From Rhipicephalus microplus (lineage: Eukaryota; Arthropoda; Arachnida; Ixodida; Ixodidae): DNA of 64,000 nt. The position numbers and the translations under genes are program-made. Where the stretch lies: contig NC_134707.1 of NCBI RefSeq assembly GCF_043290135.1, forward strand, positions 81,052,987 through 81,116,986. The letters are read 5' to 3'. Each line of letters begins with the position of its first letter. Position 1 is the first letter of the stretch. Positions 44,868-59,045 of this stretch are shown piece after piece. The notes under the pieces are model-generated. The model was not told the DNA's origin, did not search any database, and was given only the letters and a program-made list of their open reading frames with translations.

Positions 44868-44959
44868 TCCCCAGTGGCGCTATTGGTTAGCGCACGGTAC
44901 TTATACGACAAGTCTCGTGAGCTATGCCGGGGTTGTGAGTTCGAGCCTCACCTGGGGAA
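44868..44959 (+). tRNA. tRNA-Ile(UAU), copy with altered A14
   Basis: The D loop starts T instead of the conserved A14 (gcgctattgg), and the intron reads acaagtctcg; stems otherwise pair. The same variant recurs at 47686-47777 (2818 bp away). Function is doubtful. Confidence 0.6.
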
Positions 44960-45102
44960 TAAAATTTTTATTAGTTTTCATATTTAGTCATGAGGTTAAT
45001 TGTATACTCAATGCTGGTGACTGCCTGGCTCGAAAACATTTGTTTACTGGAGGTGTGTGTAGACAACAGTCCTAAAGGAAACACTCTTACGTGCAACCGT
45101 GT

Positions 45103-45194
45103 TCCCCAGTGGCGCAATTGGTTAGCGCACGGTACTTATACGACAGTTCTCGTGAGCTATGCCGGGGTTGTGAGTTCGAGCCTCACCTGGGGAA
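45103..45194 (+). tRNA. tRNA-Ile(UAU), intact copy
   Basis: Consensus throughout. It has a duplicate at 47921, 2818 bp away. Confidence 0.9.
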
Positions 45195-46042
45195 TGAAAT
45201 TTTTATTAGTTTTCATAATTAGTCATGAGGTATATTGTATACTCAATGCTGGCGACTGCCTGGCTCGAAAACATTTGTTTAAAGGAGTTGTGTGTACACA
45301 ACAGTCCTAAAGGAAACACTCTTACGTGCAACCGTGTTCCCCAGTGGCGCAATTTGTTAGCGCACGGTACTTATACGACAGTTCTCGTGAGCCATGCCGG
45401 GATTGTGAGTTCGAGCCTTACCTCAGGAATGAAATTCTTATTAGTTTCCATTATCAGTCTTGAGGTTAATTGTATACTCACTGCTGGCGACTGCCTCTCT
45501 CGAAAACATTTGCTTACTGGAGGTGTGTGTAGACAACAGTCCTAAAGGAAACACTCTTACGTTCAACCGTGTTCCCCAGTGGCGTAATTTGTTAGCGCAC
45601 GGTACTTATACGACAGTTCTCGTGAGCTATGCCGGGGTTGTGAGTTCGAGCCTCACCTGGGGAATGAAATTTTTATTCGTTTTCATTATTAGTCTGGAGG
45701 TTAATTGTATACTCAATGCTGGCGACTGCCTAGCTCGAAAACATTTGTTTACTGGAGTTGTGTGTAGGCAACAGTCCTAAAGAAAAGACTCCTACGTGCG
45801 ACCGTGTTCCCCAGTGGCGCAATTGGTTAGCGCACGGTACTTATACGACAGTTCTCGTCAGCTATGCCGGGGTTGTGAGTTCGAGACTCACCTGTGGAAT
45901 GAAATTTTTATAAGTTTTCATATTTAGTCATGTGGTTAATTGTATACTCACTGCTGGCGACTGCCTTGCTCGAAAACATTTCCTTACTGGAGGTGTGTGC
46001 AGACAACAGTCCTAAAGGAAACACTCTTACGTGCAACCGTGT

Positions 46043-46134
46043 TCCCCAGTGGCGCAATTGGTTAGCGCACGGTACTTAAACGACAGTTCTCGTGAGCTAT
46101 GCCGGGGTTGTGAGTTCGAGCCTCACCTGGGGAA
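46043..46134 (+). tRNA. tRNA-Ile-like copy with UAA anticodon
   Basis: The backbone is intact, but the anticodon loop reads CTTAAA, so the anticodon is UAA instead of UAU. The body keeps all tRNA-Ile features. It is either a decaying copy or an anticodon-shifted one. Confidence 0.65.
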
Positions 46135-47685
46135 TGAAATTTTTATTCGTTTTCATTATTAGTCATGAGGTTAATTGTATACTCAATGCTGGCGACTGCC
46201 TGGCTCGAAAACATTTGTTTACTGGAGGTGTGTGTAGACAACAGTCCTAAAGGAAAATCTCTTACGTGCAACCGTGTTCCCCAGTGGCGCAATTGGTTAG
46301 CGCACGGTACGTATACGACAGTTCTCGTGAGCTATGCCGGGGTTGTGAGTTCGAGCCTCACCTGGGGAATGAAGTTTTTATTAGTTTTCATATTTATACA
46401 TTAGGTTAATTGTATACTCAATGCTGGCGACTGCCTGGCTCGAAAAAATTTGTTTACTGGAGTTTTGCGCAGACAACAGTCCTAAAGGAAAGACTCCTAC
46501 GTGAGACCGTGTTCCGCAGTGGCGCAATTGGTTAGCGCACGGTACTTACATGACAGTTCTCGTGAGCTATGCAGGGGTTGTGAGTTCGAGCCTCACCTGG
46601 GGAATAAAATTTCACTAGTTTTCATTATTAGTCATGAGGTTAGTTGTATACTCAATGCTGGCGACTGCCTGGCTCGAAAACATTTGTTTACTGGAGGTGT
46701 GTGTAGACAACAGTCCTAAAGGAAAATCTCTTACGTGCAACCGTGTTCCCCAGTGGCGCAATTGGTTAGCGCACGGTACGTATACGACAGTTCTCGTGAG
46801 CTATGCCGGGGTTGTGAGTTCGAGCCTCACCTGGGGAATGAAGTTTTTATTAGTTTTCATATTTATACATTAGGTTAATTGTATACTCAATGCTGGCGAC
46901 TGCCTGGCTCGAAAAAATTTGTTTACTGGAGTTTTGCGCAGACAACAGTCCTAAAGGAAAGACTCCTACGTGAGACCGTGTTCCGCAGTGGCGCAATTGG
47001 TTAGCGCACGGTACTTACATGACAGTTCTCGTGAGCTATGCCGGGTTTGTGAGTTTGAGCCTCGCCTGGGGAGTGAAATTTTTATTAGTTTTCATATTTA
47101 GCCATGAGGTAATTGTATACTCAATGCAGGCGACTGCCTGGCCTGAAAACATTTGTTTACTGGAGTTGTGTGTAGACAACAGTCCTAAAGGAAAGACTCC
47201 TACGTGCGACCGTGTTCCCCAGTGGCGCAATTGGTTTGCGCACGGTACTTATACGACAGTTCTCGTCAGCTATGCCGGGATTGTGAGTTCGAGACTCACC
47301 TGTGGAATGAAATTTTTATTAGTTTTCATATTTAGTCATGAGGTTAAGTGTATACTCAATGCTGGCGACTGCCTGGCTCGAAAACATTTGTTTACTGGAG
47401 TTGTGTGTAGACAACAGTCCTAAAGAAAAGACTCCTACGTGCGACCGTGTTCCCCAGTGGCGCAATTGGTTAGCGCACGGTACTTATACGACAGCTCTCG
47501 TCAGCTATGCCGGAATTGTGAGTTCGAGACTCACCTGTGGAATGAAATTTTTATTAGTTTTCATATTTAGTCATGAGGTTAGTTGTATACTCAATGCTGG
47601 CGATTGCCTGGCTCGAAAACATTTGTTTACTGGAGTTGTGTGTAGACAACAGTTGTAAAGGAAACACTCTTACGTGCAACCATGT

Positions 47686-47777
47686 TCCCCAGTGGCGCTA
47701 TTGGTTAGCGCACGGTACTTATACGACAAGTCTCGTGAGCTATGCCGGGGTTGTGAGTTCGAGCCTCACCTGGGGAA
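47686..47777 (+). tRNA. tRNA-Ile(UAU), copy with altered A14 (duplicate)
   Basis: Same variant as 44868, part of the 2818-bp block duplication. Confidence 0.6.
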
Positions 47778-47920
47778 TAAAATTTTTATTAGTTTTCATA
47801 TTTAGTCATGAGGTTAATTGTATACTCAATGCTGGTGACTGCCTGGCTCGAAAACATTTGTTTACTGGAGGTGTGTGTAGACAACAGTCCTAAAGGAAAC
47901 ACTCTTACGTGCAACCGTGT

Positions 47921-48012
47921 TCCCCAGTGGCGCAATTGGTTAGCGCACGGTACTTATACGACAGTTCTCGTGAGCTATGCCGGGGTTGTGAGTTCGAGCC
48001 TCACCTGGGGAA
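47921..48012 (+). tRNA. tRNA-Ile(UAU), intact copy
   Basis: Consensus throughout; duplicate of 45103. Confidence 0.9.
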
Positions 48013-48390
48013 TGAAATTTTTATTAGTTTTCATAATTAGTCATGAGGTATATTGTATACTCAATGCTGGCGACTGCCTGGCTCGAAAACATTTGTTTAC
48101 TGGAGTTGTGTGTACACAACAGTCCTAAAGGAAACACTCTTACGTGCAACCGTGTTCCCCAGTGGCGCAATTTGTTAGCGCACGGTACTTATACGACAGT
48201 TCTCGTGAGCCATGCCGGGATTGTGAGTTCGAGCCTTACCTCGGGAATGAAATTATTATTAGTTTCCATTATCAGTCATGAGGTTAATTGTATACTCACT
48301 GCTGGCGACTGCCTTGCTCGAAAACATTTGCTTACTGGAGGTGTGTGTAGACAACAGTCCTAAAGGAAACACTCTTATGTGCAACCGTGT

Positions 48391-48482
48391 TCCCCAGTGG
48401 CGCAATTGGTTAGCGCACGGTACTTATACGACAGTTCTTGTGAGCTTTGCCGGGGTTGTGAGTTCGAGCCTCACCTGGGGAA
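48391..48482 (+). tRNA. tRNA-Ile(UAU), A38 to T variant
   Basis: The 3' exon starts TTGCCG instead of ATGCCG, changing the base next to the splice site; stems pair. The same change occurs at 48861 and 60129. Confidence 0.65.
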
Positions 48483-48860
48483 TGAAATTTTTATTCGTTT
48501 TCATTATTAGTCATGAGGTTAATTGTATACTCAATGCTGGCGACTGCCTAGCTCGAAAACATTTGTTTACTGGAGTTGTGTGTAGGCAACAGTCCTAAAG
48601 AAAAGACTCCTACGTTCGACCGTGTTCCCCAGTGGCGCAATTGGCTTGCGCACGGTACTTATACGACAGTTCTCGTCAGCTATGCCGGGGTTGTGAGTTC
48701 GAGACTCACCTGTGGAATGAAATTTTTATTAGTTTTCATATTTAGTCATGGGGTTAATTGTATACTCACTGCTGGCGACTGCCTTGCTCGAAAACATTTG
48801 CTTACTGGAGGTGTGTGTAGACAACAGTCCTAAAGGAAACACTCTTACGTTCAACCGTGT

Positions 48861-48952
48861 TCCCCAGTGGCGCAATTGGTTAGCGCACGGTACTTATACG
48901 ACAGTTCTTGTGAGCTTTGCCGGGGTTGTGAGTTCGAGCCTCACCTGGGGAA
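48861..48952 (+). tRNA. tRNA-Ile(UAU), A38 to T variant
   Basis: Copy of 48391 in a two-unit duplication (470 bp). Confidence 0.65.
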
Positions 48953-49330
48953 TGAAATTTTTATTCGTTTTCATTATTAGTCATGAGGTTAATTGTATAC
49001 TCAATGCTGGCGACTGCCTAGCTCGAAAACATTTGTTTACTGGAGTTGTGTGTAGGCAACAGTCCTAAAGAAAAGACTCCTACGTTCGACCGTGTTCCCC
49101 AGTGGCGCAATTGGCTTGCGCACGGTACTTATACGACAGTTCTCGTCAGCTATGCCGGGGTTGTGAGTTCGAGACTCACCTGTGGAATGAAATTTTTATT
49201 AGTTTTCATATTTAGTCATGGGGTTAATTGTATACTCACTGCTGGCGACTGCCTTGCTCGAAAACATTTGCTTACTGGAGGTGTGTGTAGGCAACAGTCC
49301 TAAAGGAAACACTCTTACGTGCAACCGTGT

Positions 49331-49422
49331 TCCCCAGTGGCGCAATTGGTTAGCGCACGGTACTTATACGACCGTTCTCGTGAGCTATGCCGGGGTTGTG
49401 AGTTCGAGCCTCACCTGGGGAA
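49331..49422 (+). tRNA. tRNA-Ile(UAU), intact copy
   Basis: Exons are consensus, with one intron change (gaccgttctcg). Duplicate at 60599, 11268 bp away. Confidence 0.88.
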
Positions 49423-51676
49423 TGAAATTTTTATTCGTTTTCATTATTAGTCATGAGGTAATTGTATACTCAATGCTGGCGACTGCCTAGCTCGAAAACA
49501 TTTGTTTACTGGAGTTGTGTGTAGGCAACAGTCCTAAAGAAAAGAATCCTACGTGCGACCGTGTTCCCCAGTGGCGCAATTGGTTAGCGCAGGGTACTTA
49601 TACGACAGTTCTCGTCAGCTATGGCGGGGTTGTGAGTTCGAGACTCACCTGTGGAATGAAATTTTTATTAGTTTTCATATTTAGTCATGAGGTTATTTGT
49701 ATACTCAATGCTGGAGACTGCCTGGCTCGAAAACATTTGTTTACTGGAGTTGTGTGTAGACAACAGTCCTAAAGAAAAGACTCCTACGCCCGACCGTGTT
49801 CCCCAGTGGCGCAATTAGTTAGTGCACGGTACTTATACGACAGTTCTCCTGAGCTATGCCGGGTTTGTGAGTTTGAGCCTCACCTGGGAAGTGAAATTTT
49901 TATTAGTTTTCATATTGAGCCATGAGGTTAATTGTATACTCAATGCTGGCGACTGCCTAGCTCGAAAACTATTGTTTACTGGAGTTGTGTGGAGACAACA
50001 GTCCTAAAGAAAAGACTCCTACGTGAGACCGTGTTCCCCAGTGGCGCAATCGGTTAGCGCACGGTACTTATACAACCGTTCTCGTCAGCTATGCCGGGGT
50101 TGTGAGTTCGAGACTCACTTGTGGAATGAAAATTTTATTAGGTTTCATATTTAGTCATGAGGTTAATTGTATACTGAATGCTGGCGACTGCCTGGCTCGA
50201 AAACATTTGTTTACTGGAGTCTTGCGCAGACAACAGTCCTCAAGGAAAGACTCCTATGTGCAACCGTGTTCCCCAGTGGCGCAATTGGTTAGCGCACCAT
50301 ACTTATACGACAGTTCTCGTGAGCTATGCCGGGGTTGTGAGTTTGAGCCTCACCTGGGGAGTGAAATTTTTATTAGTTTTCATATTTAGCCATGAGGTTA
50401 ATTGTATACTCAATGCTGGCGACTGCCTAGCTCAAAAACTATTGTTTACTGGAGTTGTGTGGAGACAACAGTCCTAAAGAAAAGACTCCTACGTGCGACC
50501 GTGTTCCCCAGTGGCGCAATCGGTTAGCGCACGGTACCTATACAACAGTTCTCGTCAGCTATGCGGGGTTGTGAGTTCGAGACTCACCTGGGGAATGAAA
50601 TTTTTATTAGTTTTCATATTTAGTCATGAGGTTAATTGTATACTCAATGCTGGCGACTGCCTGGCTCGAAAACATTTGTTTACTGGAGGTGTGTGTAGAC
50701 AACAGTCCTAAAGGAAACACTCTTACGTGCAACCGTGTTCCCCAGTGGCGCAATTATTTAGCGCACGGTACTTATACGACAGTTCTCGTGAGCTATGCAA
50801 CATTGTGAGTTCGAGCCTCACCTGGGGAATGAAAATTTTATTGGTTTTCATATTTAGTCATGAGGTTAATTGTATACTCAATGCTGGCGACTGCCTGGCT
50901 CGAAAACATTTGTTTACTGGAGGTGTGTGTAGAGAACAGTCCTAAAGGAAACACTCTTACGTGCAACCGTGTTCCCCAGTGGCGCAATTGGTGAGCGCAC
51001 GGTACTTATACGACAGTTCTCGTGAGCAATGCCGGGGTTGTGATTTCGAGCCTCACCTGGGGAATGAAATTTTTATTAGTTTTCATTATTAGTCATGAGG
51101 TTAATTGTATACTCAATGCTGGCGACTGCCTGGCTCGAAAACATTTGTTTACTGGAGGTGTGTGTAGACAACAGTCCTAAAGGAAACACTCTTACGTGAA
51201 ACCGTGTTCGCAGTGGCGCAATTGGTTAGCGCACGGTACTTATACCACAGTTCTCGTGAGCTATGCCGGGGTTGTGAGTTCGAGACTCACCTGGGGAATG
51301 AAATTTTTATTAATTTTCATATTTAGTCATGAGGTTAATTGTATACTCAATGCTGGCGACTGCCTGGCTCGAAAACATTTGTTTACTGGAGGTGTGTGTA
51401 GACAACAGTCCTAAAGGAAACACTCTTACGTGCAACCGTGTTCCCCAGTGGCGCAATTGGTTAGCGCACCATACTTATACGACAGTTCTCGTGAGCTATC
51501 CCGGGGTTGTGAGTTCGAGCCTCACATGGGGAATGAAATTTTTATTAGTTTTCATATTTAGTCATAAGGTCAACTGTATAGGCAATGCTGGCGACTGCCT
51601 TGCTCGAAAACATTTGTTTACTGGAGGTGTGTGTAGACAACAGTCGTAAAGGAAACACTCTAACGTGAAACCGTGT

Positions 51677-51768
51677 TCCCCAGTGGCGCAATTGGTTAGC
51701 GCACGGTACTTATACGACAGTTCTCGTGAGCTATGCCAGGGTTGTGAGTTCGAGCCTCACCTGGGGAA
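51677..51768 (+). tRNA. tRNA-Ile(UAU), one anticodon-stem mismatch
   Basis: G43 is A (tgccaggg), so pair 27-43 is lost; the rest is consensus. Duplicate at 55433. Confidence 0.65.
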
Positions 51769-54700
51769 TGAAATTTTTATTGGTTTTCATATTTAGTCAT
51801 GAGGTTAATTGTATACTCAATGCTGGCGACTGCCTGGCTCGAAAACATTTGTTTACTGGAGGTGTGTGTAGACAACAGTCCTAAAGGATACACTCTAACG
51901 TGCAACCGTGTTCCCCAGTGGCGCAATTAGTTAGCGCACGGTACTTATACGACAGTTCTCGTGAGCTATGCCGGGGTTGTGAGTTCGAGCCTCACCTCGG
52001 GAATGAAATTTTTATTAGTTTTCATTATTAGTCATGAGGTTAATTGTATACTCAATGCTGGCGACTGCCTGGCTCGAAAACATTTGTTTACTGGAGGTGT
52101 GTGTAGACAACAGTCCTAAAGGAAACACTCTTACGTGAAACCGTGTTCGCAGTGGCGTAATTGGTTAGCGCACGGTAGTTATACGACAGTTCTCGTGAGC
52201 TATGCCGGGGTTGTGAGTTCGAGCCTCACCTGGGAAATGAAATTTTTATTAGTTTTCATTATTAGTCATGAGGTTAATTGTATACTCAATTCTGGCGACT
52301 GCCTGGCTGGAAAACATTTGCTTACTGGAGGTGTGTGTAGACAACAGTCCTAAAGGAAACACTTTTACGTGCAACCGTGTTCCCCAGTGGCGCAATTGGT
52401 TAGCGCACGGTACGTATACGACAGTTCTCGTGAGCTATGCCGGGGTTGTGAGTTCGAGCCTCACCTGGGGAATGAAGTTTTTATTAGTTTTCATAATTTT
52501 ACATGAGGTAATTGTATACTCAATGCTGGCGACTGCCTGGCTCGAAAACATTTGTTTACTAGAATTGTGTGGAGACAACAGTCCTAAAGGAAACACTCTT
52601 ACGTGCAACCGTGTTCTCCAGTGGCGCAATTGGTTAGCGCACGGTACTTACACGACAGTTCTCGTGAGCTATCCCGGGGTTGTGAGTTCGTAGCCCCACC
52701 TGGGGAATAACATTTTTATTGGTTTTCATATTTAGTCATGAGGTTAATTGTATACTGAATGCTGGCGACTGCCTGGCTCGAAAACATTTGTTTACTGGAG
52801 GAGTGTGTAGACAACAGTTGTAAAGGAAACACTCTTACGTGCAACCGTGTTCCCCAGTGGCGCCATTAGTTAGCGCACGGTACTTATACGACAGTTCTCG
52901 TGAGCTATGCCGGGGTTGTGAGTTCGAGCCTCACCTGGGGAATAAAATTTTTATTAGTTTTCATATTTAGTCATGAGGTTAATTGTATACTCAATGCTGG
53001 CGACTGCCTGGCTCGAAAACATTTGTTTACTGGAGGTGTGTGTAGGCAACAGTCCTAAAGGAAACACTCTTACGTGCAACCATGTTCCACAGTGGCGCAA
53101 GTGGTTAGCGCACGGTACTTATACGACAGTTCTCGTGAGCTATGCCGGTGTTGTGAGTTCGAGCCTCACCTGGGGATTGAAATTTTTATTAGTTTTCATA
53201 TTTAGTCATGAGGTATATTGTATACTCAATGCTGGCGACTGCCTGGCTCGAAAACATTTGTTTACTGGAGTTGTGTGTACACAACAGTCCTAAAGGAAAG
53301 ACTCCTACGTGCGACCTTGTTCCCCAGTGGCGTAATTGGTTAGCGCACGGTACTTATACGACAGTTCTCGTGAGCTATGCGGGGGTTGAGAGTTCGAGCC
53401 TCACATGGAGAATGAAATTTTTATCAGTTTTCATATTTAGTCATGAGGTTATTTGTATACTCAATGCTGGAGACTGCCTGGCTCGAAAACATTTGTTTAC
53501 TGGAGTTGTGTGTAGACAACAGTCCTAAAGAAAAGACTCCTACGTCCGACCGTGTTCCCCAGTGGCGCAATTAGTTAGTGCACGGTACTTATACGACAGT
53601 TCTCGTGAGCTATGCCGGGTTTGTGAGTTTGAGCCTCACCTGGGAAGTGAAATTTTTATTAGTTTTCATATTGAGCCATGAGGTTAATTGTATACTCAAT
53701 GCTGGCGACTGCCTAGCTCGAAAACTATTGTTTACTGGAGTTGTGTGGAGACAACAGTCCTAAAGAAAAGACTCCTACGTGAGACCGTGTTCCCCAGTGG
53801 CGCAATCGGTTAGCGCACGGTACTTATACAACCGTTCTCGTCAGCTATGCCGGGGTTGTGAGTTCGAGACTCACTTGTGGAATGAAAATTTTATTAGGTT
53901 TCATATTTAGTCATGAGGTTAATTGTATACTGAATGCTGGCGACTGCCTGGCTCGAAAACATTTGTTTACTGGAGTCTTGCGCAGACAACAGTCCTCAAG
54001 GAAAGACTCCTATGTGCAACCGTGTTCCCCAGTGGCGCAATTGGTTAGCGCACCATACTTATACGACAGTTCTCGTGAGCTATGCCGGGGTTGTGAGTTT
54101 GAGCCTCACCTGGGGAGTGAAATTTTTATTAGTTTTCATATTTAGCCATGAGGTTAATTGTATACTCAATCCTGGCGACTGCCTAGCTCAAAAACTATTG
54201 TTTACTGGAGTTGTGTGGAGACAACAGTCCTAAAGAAAAGACTCCTACGTGCGACCGTGTTCCCCAGTGGCGCAATCGGTTAGCGCACGGTACCTATACA
54301 ACAGTTCTCGTCAGCTATGCGGGGTTGTGAGTTCGAGACTCACCTGGGGAATGAAATTTTTATTAGTTTTCATATTTAGTCATGAGGTTAATTGTATACT
54401 CAATGCTGGCGACTGCCTGGCTCGAAAACATTTGTTTACTGGAGGTGTGTGTAGACAACAGTCCTAAAGGAAACACTCTTACGTGCAACCGTGTTCCCCA
54501 GTGGCGCAATTGGTTAGCGCACGGTACTTATACGACAGTTCTCGTGAGCTATGCAACATTGTGAGTTCGAGCCTCACCTGGGGAATGAAAACTTTATTGG
54601 TTTTCATATTTAGTCATGAGGTTAATTGTATACTCAATGCTGGCGACTGCCTGGCTCGAAAACATTTGTTTACTGGAGGTGTGTGTAGAGAACAGTCCTA

Positions 54701-55432
54701 AAGGAAACACTCTTACGTGCAACCGTGTTCCCCAGTGGCGCAATTGGTGAGCGCACGGTACTTATACGACAGTTCTCGTGAGCAATGCCGGGGTTGTGAT
54801 TTCGAGCCTCACCTGGGGAATGAAATTTTTATTAGTTTTCATTATTAGTCATGAGGTTAATTGTATACTCAATGCTGGCGACTGCCTGGCTCGAAAACAT
54901 TTGTTTACTGGAGGTGTGTGTAGACAACAGTCCTAAAGGAAACACTCTTACGTGAAACCGTGTTCGCAGTGGCGCAATTGGTTAGCGCACGGTACTTATA
55001 CGACAGTTCTCGTGAGCTCTGCCGGGGTTGTGAGTTCGAGACTCACCTGGGGAATGAAATTTTTATTAATTTTCATATTTAGTCATGAGGTTAATTGTAT
55101 ACTCAATGCTGGCGACTGCCTGGCTCGAAAACATTTGTTTACTGGAGGTGTGTGTAGACAACAGTCCTAAAGGAAACACTCTTACGTGCAACCGTGTTCC
55201 CCAGTGGCGCAATTGGTTAGCGCACCATACTTATACGACAGTTCTCGTGAGCTATCCCGGGGTTGTGAGTTCGAGCCTCACATGGGGAATGAAATTTTTA
55301 TTAGTTTTCATATTTAGTCATAAGGTCAACTGTATAGGCAATGCTGGCGACTGCCTTGCTCGAAAACATTTGTTTACTGGAGGTGTGTGTAGACAACAGT
55401 CGTAAAGGAAACACTCTAACGTGAAACCGTGT

Positions 55433-55524
55433 TCCCCAGTGGCGCAATTGGTTAGCGCACGGTACTTATACGACAGTTCTCGTGAGCTATGCCAGGGTTG
55501 TGAGTTCGAGCCTCACCTGGGGAA
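55433..55524 (+). tRNA. tRNA-Ile(UAU), one anticodon-stem mismatch
   Basis: Duplicate of 51677 in the 16-unit block (3756 bp). The terminator run is weakened to ttttc. Confidence 0.62.
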
Positions 55525-58500
55525 TGAAATTTTCATTGGTTTTCATATTTAGTCATGAGGTTAATTGTATACTCAATGCTGGCGACTGCCTGGCTCGAAA
55601 ACATTTGTTTACTGGAGGTGTGTGTAGACAACAGTCCTAAAGGATACACTCTAACGTGCAACCGTGTTCCCCAGTGGCGCAATTAGTTAGTGCACGGTAC
55701 TTATACGACAGTTCTCGTGAGCTATGCCGGGGTTGTGAGTTCGAGCCTCACCTGGGGAATGAAATTTTTATTAGTTTTCATTATTAGTCATGAGGTTAAT
55801 TGTATACTCAATGCTGGCGACTGCCTGGCTCGAAAACATTTGTTTACTGGAGGTGTGTGTAGACAACAGTCCTAAAGGAAACACTCTTACGTGAAACCGT
55901 GTTCGCAGTGGCGTAATTGGTTAGCGCACGGTAGTTATACGACAGTTCTCGTGAGCTATGCCGGGGTTGTGAGTTCGAGCCTCACCTGGGAAATGAAATT
56001 TTTATTAGTTTTCATTATTAGTCATGAGGTTAATTGTATACTCAATTCTGGCGACTGCCTGGCTGGAAAACATTTGCTTACTGGAGGTGTGTGTAGACAA
56101 CAGTCCTAAAGGAAACACTTTTACGTGCAACCGTGTTCCCCAGTGGCGCAATTGGTTAGCGCACGGTACGTATACGACAGTTCTCGTGAGCTATGCCGGG
56201 GTTGTGAGTTCGAGCCTCACCTGGGGAATGAAGTTTTTATTAGTTTTCATAATTTTACATGAGGTAATTGTATACTCAATGCTGGCGACTGCCTGGCTCG
56301 AAAACATTTGTTTACTAGAATTGTGTGGAGACAACAGTCCTAAAGGAAACACTCTTACGTGCAACCGTGTTCTCCAGTGGCGCAATTGGTTAGCGCACGG
56401 TACTTATACGACAGTTCTCGTGAGCTATCCCGGGGTTGTGAGTTCGTAGCCCCACCTGGGGAATAACATTTTTATTGGTTTTCATACTTAGTCATGAGGT
56501 TAATTGTATACTGAATGCTGGCGACTGCCTGGCTCGAAAACATTTGTTTACTGGAGGAGTGTGTAGACAACAGTTGTAAAGGAAACACTCTTACGTGCAA
56601 CCGTGTTCCCCAGTGGCGCCATTAGTTAGCGCACGGTACTTATACGACAGTTCTCGTGAGCTATGCCGGGGTTGTGAGTTCGAGCCTCACCTGGGGAATA
56701 AAATTTTTATTAGTTTTCATATTTAGTCATGAGGTTAATTGTATACTCAATGCTGGCGACTGCCTGGCTCGAAAACATTTGTTTACTGGAGGTGTGTGTA
56801 GGCAACAGTCCTAAAGGAAACACTCTTACGTGCAACCATGTTCCACAGTGGCGCAAGTGGTTAGCGCACGGTACTTATACGACAGTTCTCGTGAGCTATG
56901 CCGGGGTTGTGAGTTCGAGCCTCACCTGGGGATTGAAATTTTTATTAGTTTTCATATTTAGTCATGAGGTATATTGTATACTCAATGCTGGCGACTGCCT
57001 GGCTCGAAAACATTTGTTTACTGGAGTTGTGTGTACACAACAGTCCTAAAGGAAAGACTCCTACGTGCGACCTTGTTCCCCAGTGGCGTAATTGGTTAGC
57101 GCACGGTACTTATACGACAGTTCTCGTGAGCTATGCGGGGGTTGAGAGTTCGAGCCTCACATGGGGAATGAAATTTTTATCAGTTTTCATATTTAGTCGT
57201 GAGGTTCAATGTATACTGAATGCTGGCGACTGCCTGGCTCGAAAACGTTTGTTCACTGGAGTTTTGCGCAGACAACAGTCCTAACGGAAAGACTCCTACG
57301 TGTGACCGTGTCCCCAGTAGCGCAATCGGTTAGCGCACGGTACCTTTACGAAAGTTCTCGTGAGCTATGCCGGGGTTGTGAGTTTGAGCCTCAACTGGGG
57401 AATGGAATTTTCATTAGTTTTCATATTTAGGCTTGAGGTTAATTGTATACTCAATGCTGGCGACTGCCTGGTTCGGAAACATTTGTTTACTGGAGTTGTG
57501 TGGAGACAACAGTCGTAAAGGAAACCCTCTTACGTGCAAACGTGTTCCCCAGTGGCGCAATTGGTTAGTGCACGGTACTTATACGACAGTTGTCGTCAGC
57601 TATGCCGAGGTTGTGAGTTCGAGACTCGCCTGTGGAATGAAATTTTTATTAGTTTTCATATTTAGTCATGAGGTTAATTGTATACTCAATGATGGCGACT
57701 GCCTGGCTCGAAAAAATTTGTTTACTGGAGTTTTGCGCAGACAACAGTCCTAAAGGAAAGACTCCTACGTGCGACCGTGTTCCGCAGTGGCGCAATTGGT
57801 TAGCGCACGGTACTTACACGACAGTTCTTGTGAGCTATGCCGGGGTTGTGAGTTTGAGCCTCGCCTGGGGAGTGAAATTTTTATTAGTTTTCATATTTAG
57901 CCATGAGGTAATTGTATACTCAATGCTGGCAACTGCCTAGCTCGAAAACATTTGTTTACTGGAGGTGTGTGCAGACAACAGTCCTAAAGGAAACACTCTT
58001 ACGTGCAACCGTGTTCCCCAGTGGCGCAATTGGTTAGCGCACGGTACGTATACGACAGTTCTCGTGAGCTATGCCGGGGTTGTGAGTTCGAGCCTCACCT
58101 GGGGAATGAAGTTTTTATTAGTTTTCATATTTTTACATGAGGTTAATTGTATACTTAATGCTGGCGACTGCCTAGCTCGAAAACATTTGTTTACTGGAGT
58201 TGTGTGTAGACAACAGTCCTAAAGAAAAGACTCCTACGTGCGACCGTGTTCCCCAGTGGCGCAATTGGTTAGCGCACGGTACTTATACGACAGTTCTCGT
58301 CAGCTATGCCGAGGTTGTGAGTTCGAGACTCGCCTGTGGAATGAAATTTTTATTAGTTTTCATATTTAGTCATGAGGTTAATTGTATACTCAATGCTGGC
58401 GACTGCCTGGCTCGAAAAAATTTGTTTACTGGAGGTTTGCGCAGACAACAGTCCTAAAGGAAAGACTCCTACGTGCGACCGTGTTCCGCAGTGGCGCAAT

Positions 58501-58718
58501 TGGTTAGCGCACGGTACTTACACGACAGTTCTTGTGAGCTAAGCCGGGGTTGTGAGTTTGAGCCTCGCCTGGGGAGTGAAATTTTTATTAGTTTTCATAT
58601 TTAGCCATGAGGTAATTGTATACTCAATGCTGGCAACTGCCTAGCCTGAAAACATTTGTTTACTGGAGTTGTGTGTAGACAACAGTCCTAAAGGAAACAC
58701 TTTTACAAGCAACCGTGT

Positions 58719-58810
58719 TCCCCAGTGGCGCAATTGGTTAGCGCACGGTACTTATACGACAGTTCTCGTGAGCTATGCCGGGGTTGTGAGTTCGAGCCTC
58801 ACCTGGGGAA
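58719..58810 (+). tRNA. tRNA-Ile(UAU), intact copy
   Basis: Consensus throughout. The upstream spacer has ttttacaagcaaccg, shared with 63882. Confidence 0.9.
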
Positions 58811-58953
58811 TGAAGTTTTTATTAGTTTTCATATTTTTACATGAGGTTAATTGTATACTCAATGCTGGCGACTGCCTGGCTCGAAAACATTTGTTTACCG
58901 GAGGTGTGTGTAGACAACAGTCCTAAAGGAAACACTCTTACGTGCAACCGCGT

Positions 58954-59045
58954 TCTCCAGTGGCGCAATTGGTTAGCGCACGGTACTTATACGACAGTTC
59001 TCGTGAGCTATGCCGGGGTTGTGAGTTCGAGCCTCACCTGGGGAC
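58954..59045 (+). tRNA. tRNA-Ile(UAU), C73 variant
   Basis: Acceptor TCTCCAG gives one G-U pair, and the discriminator base is C instead of A, which could affect charging. Confidence 0.62.
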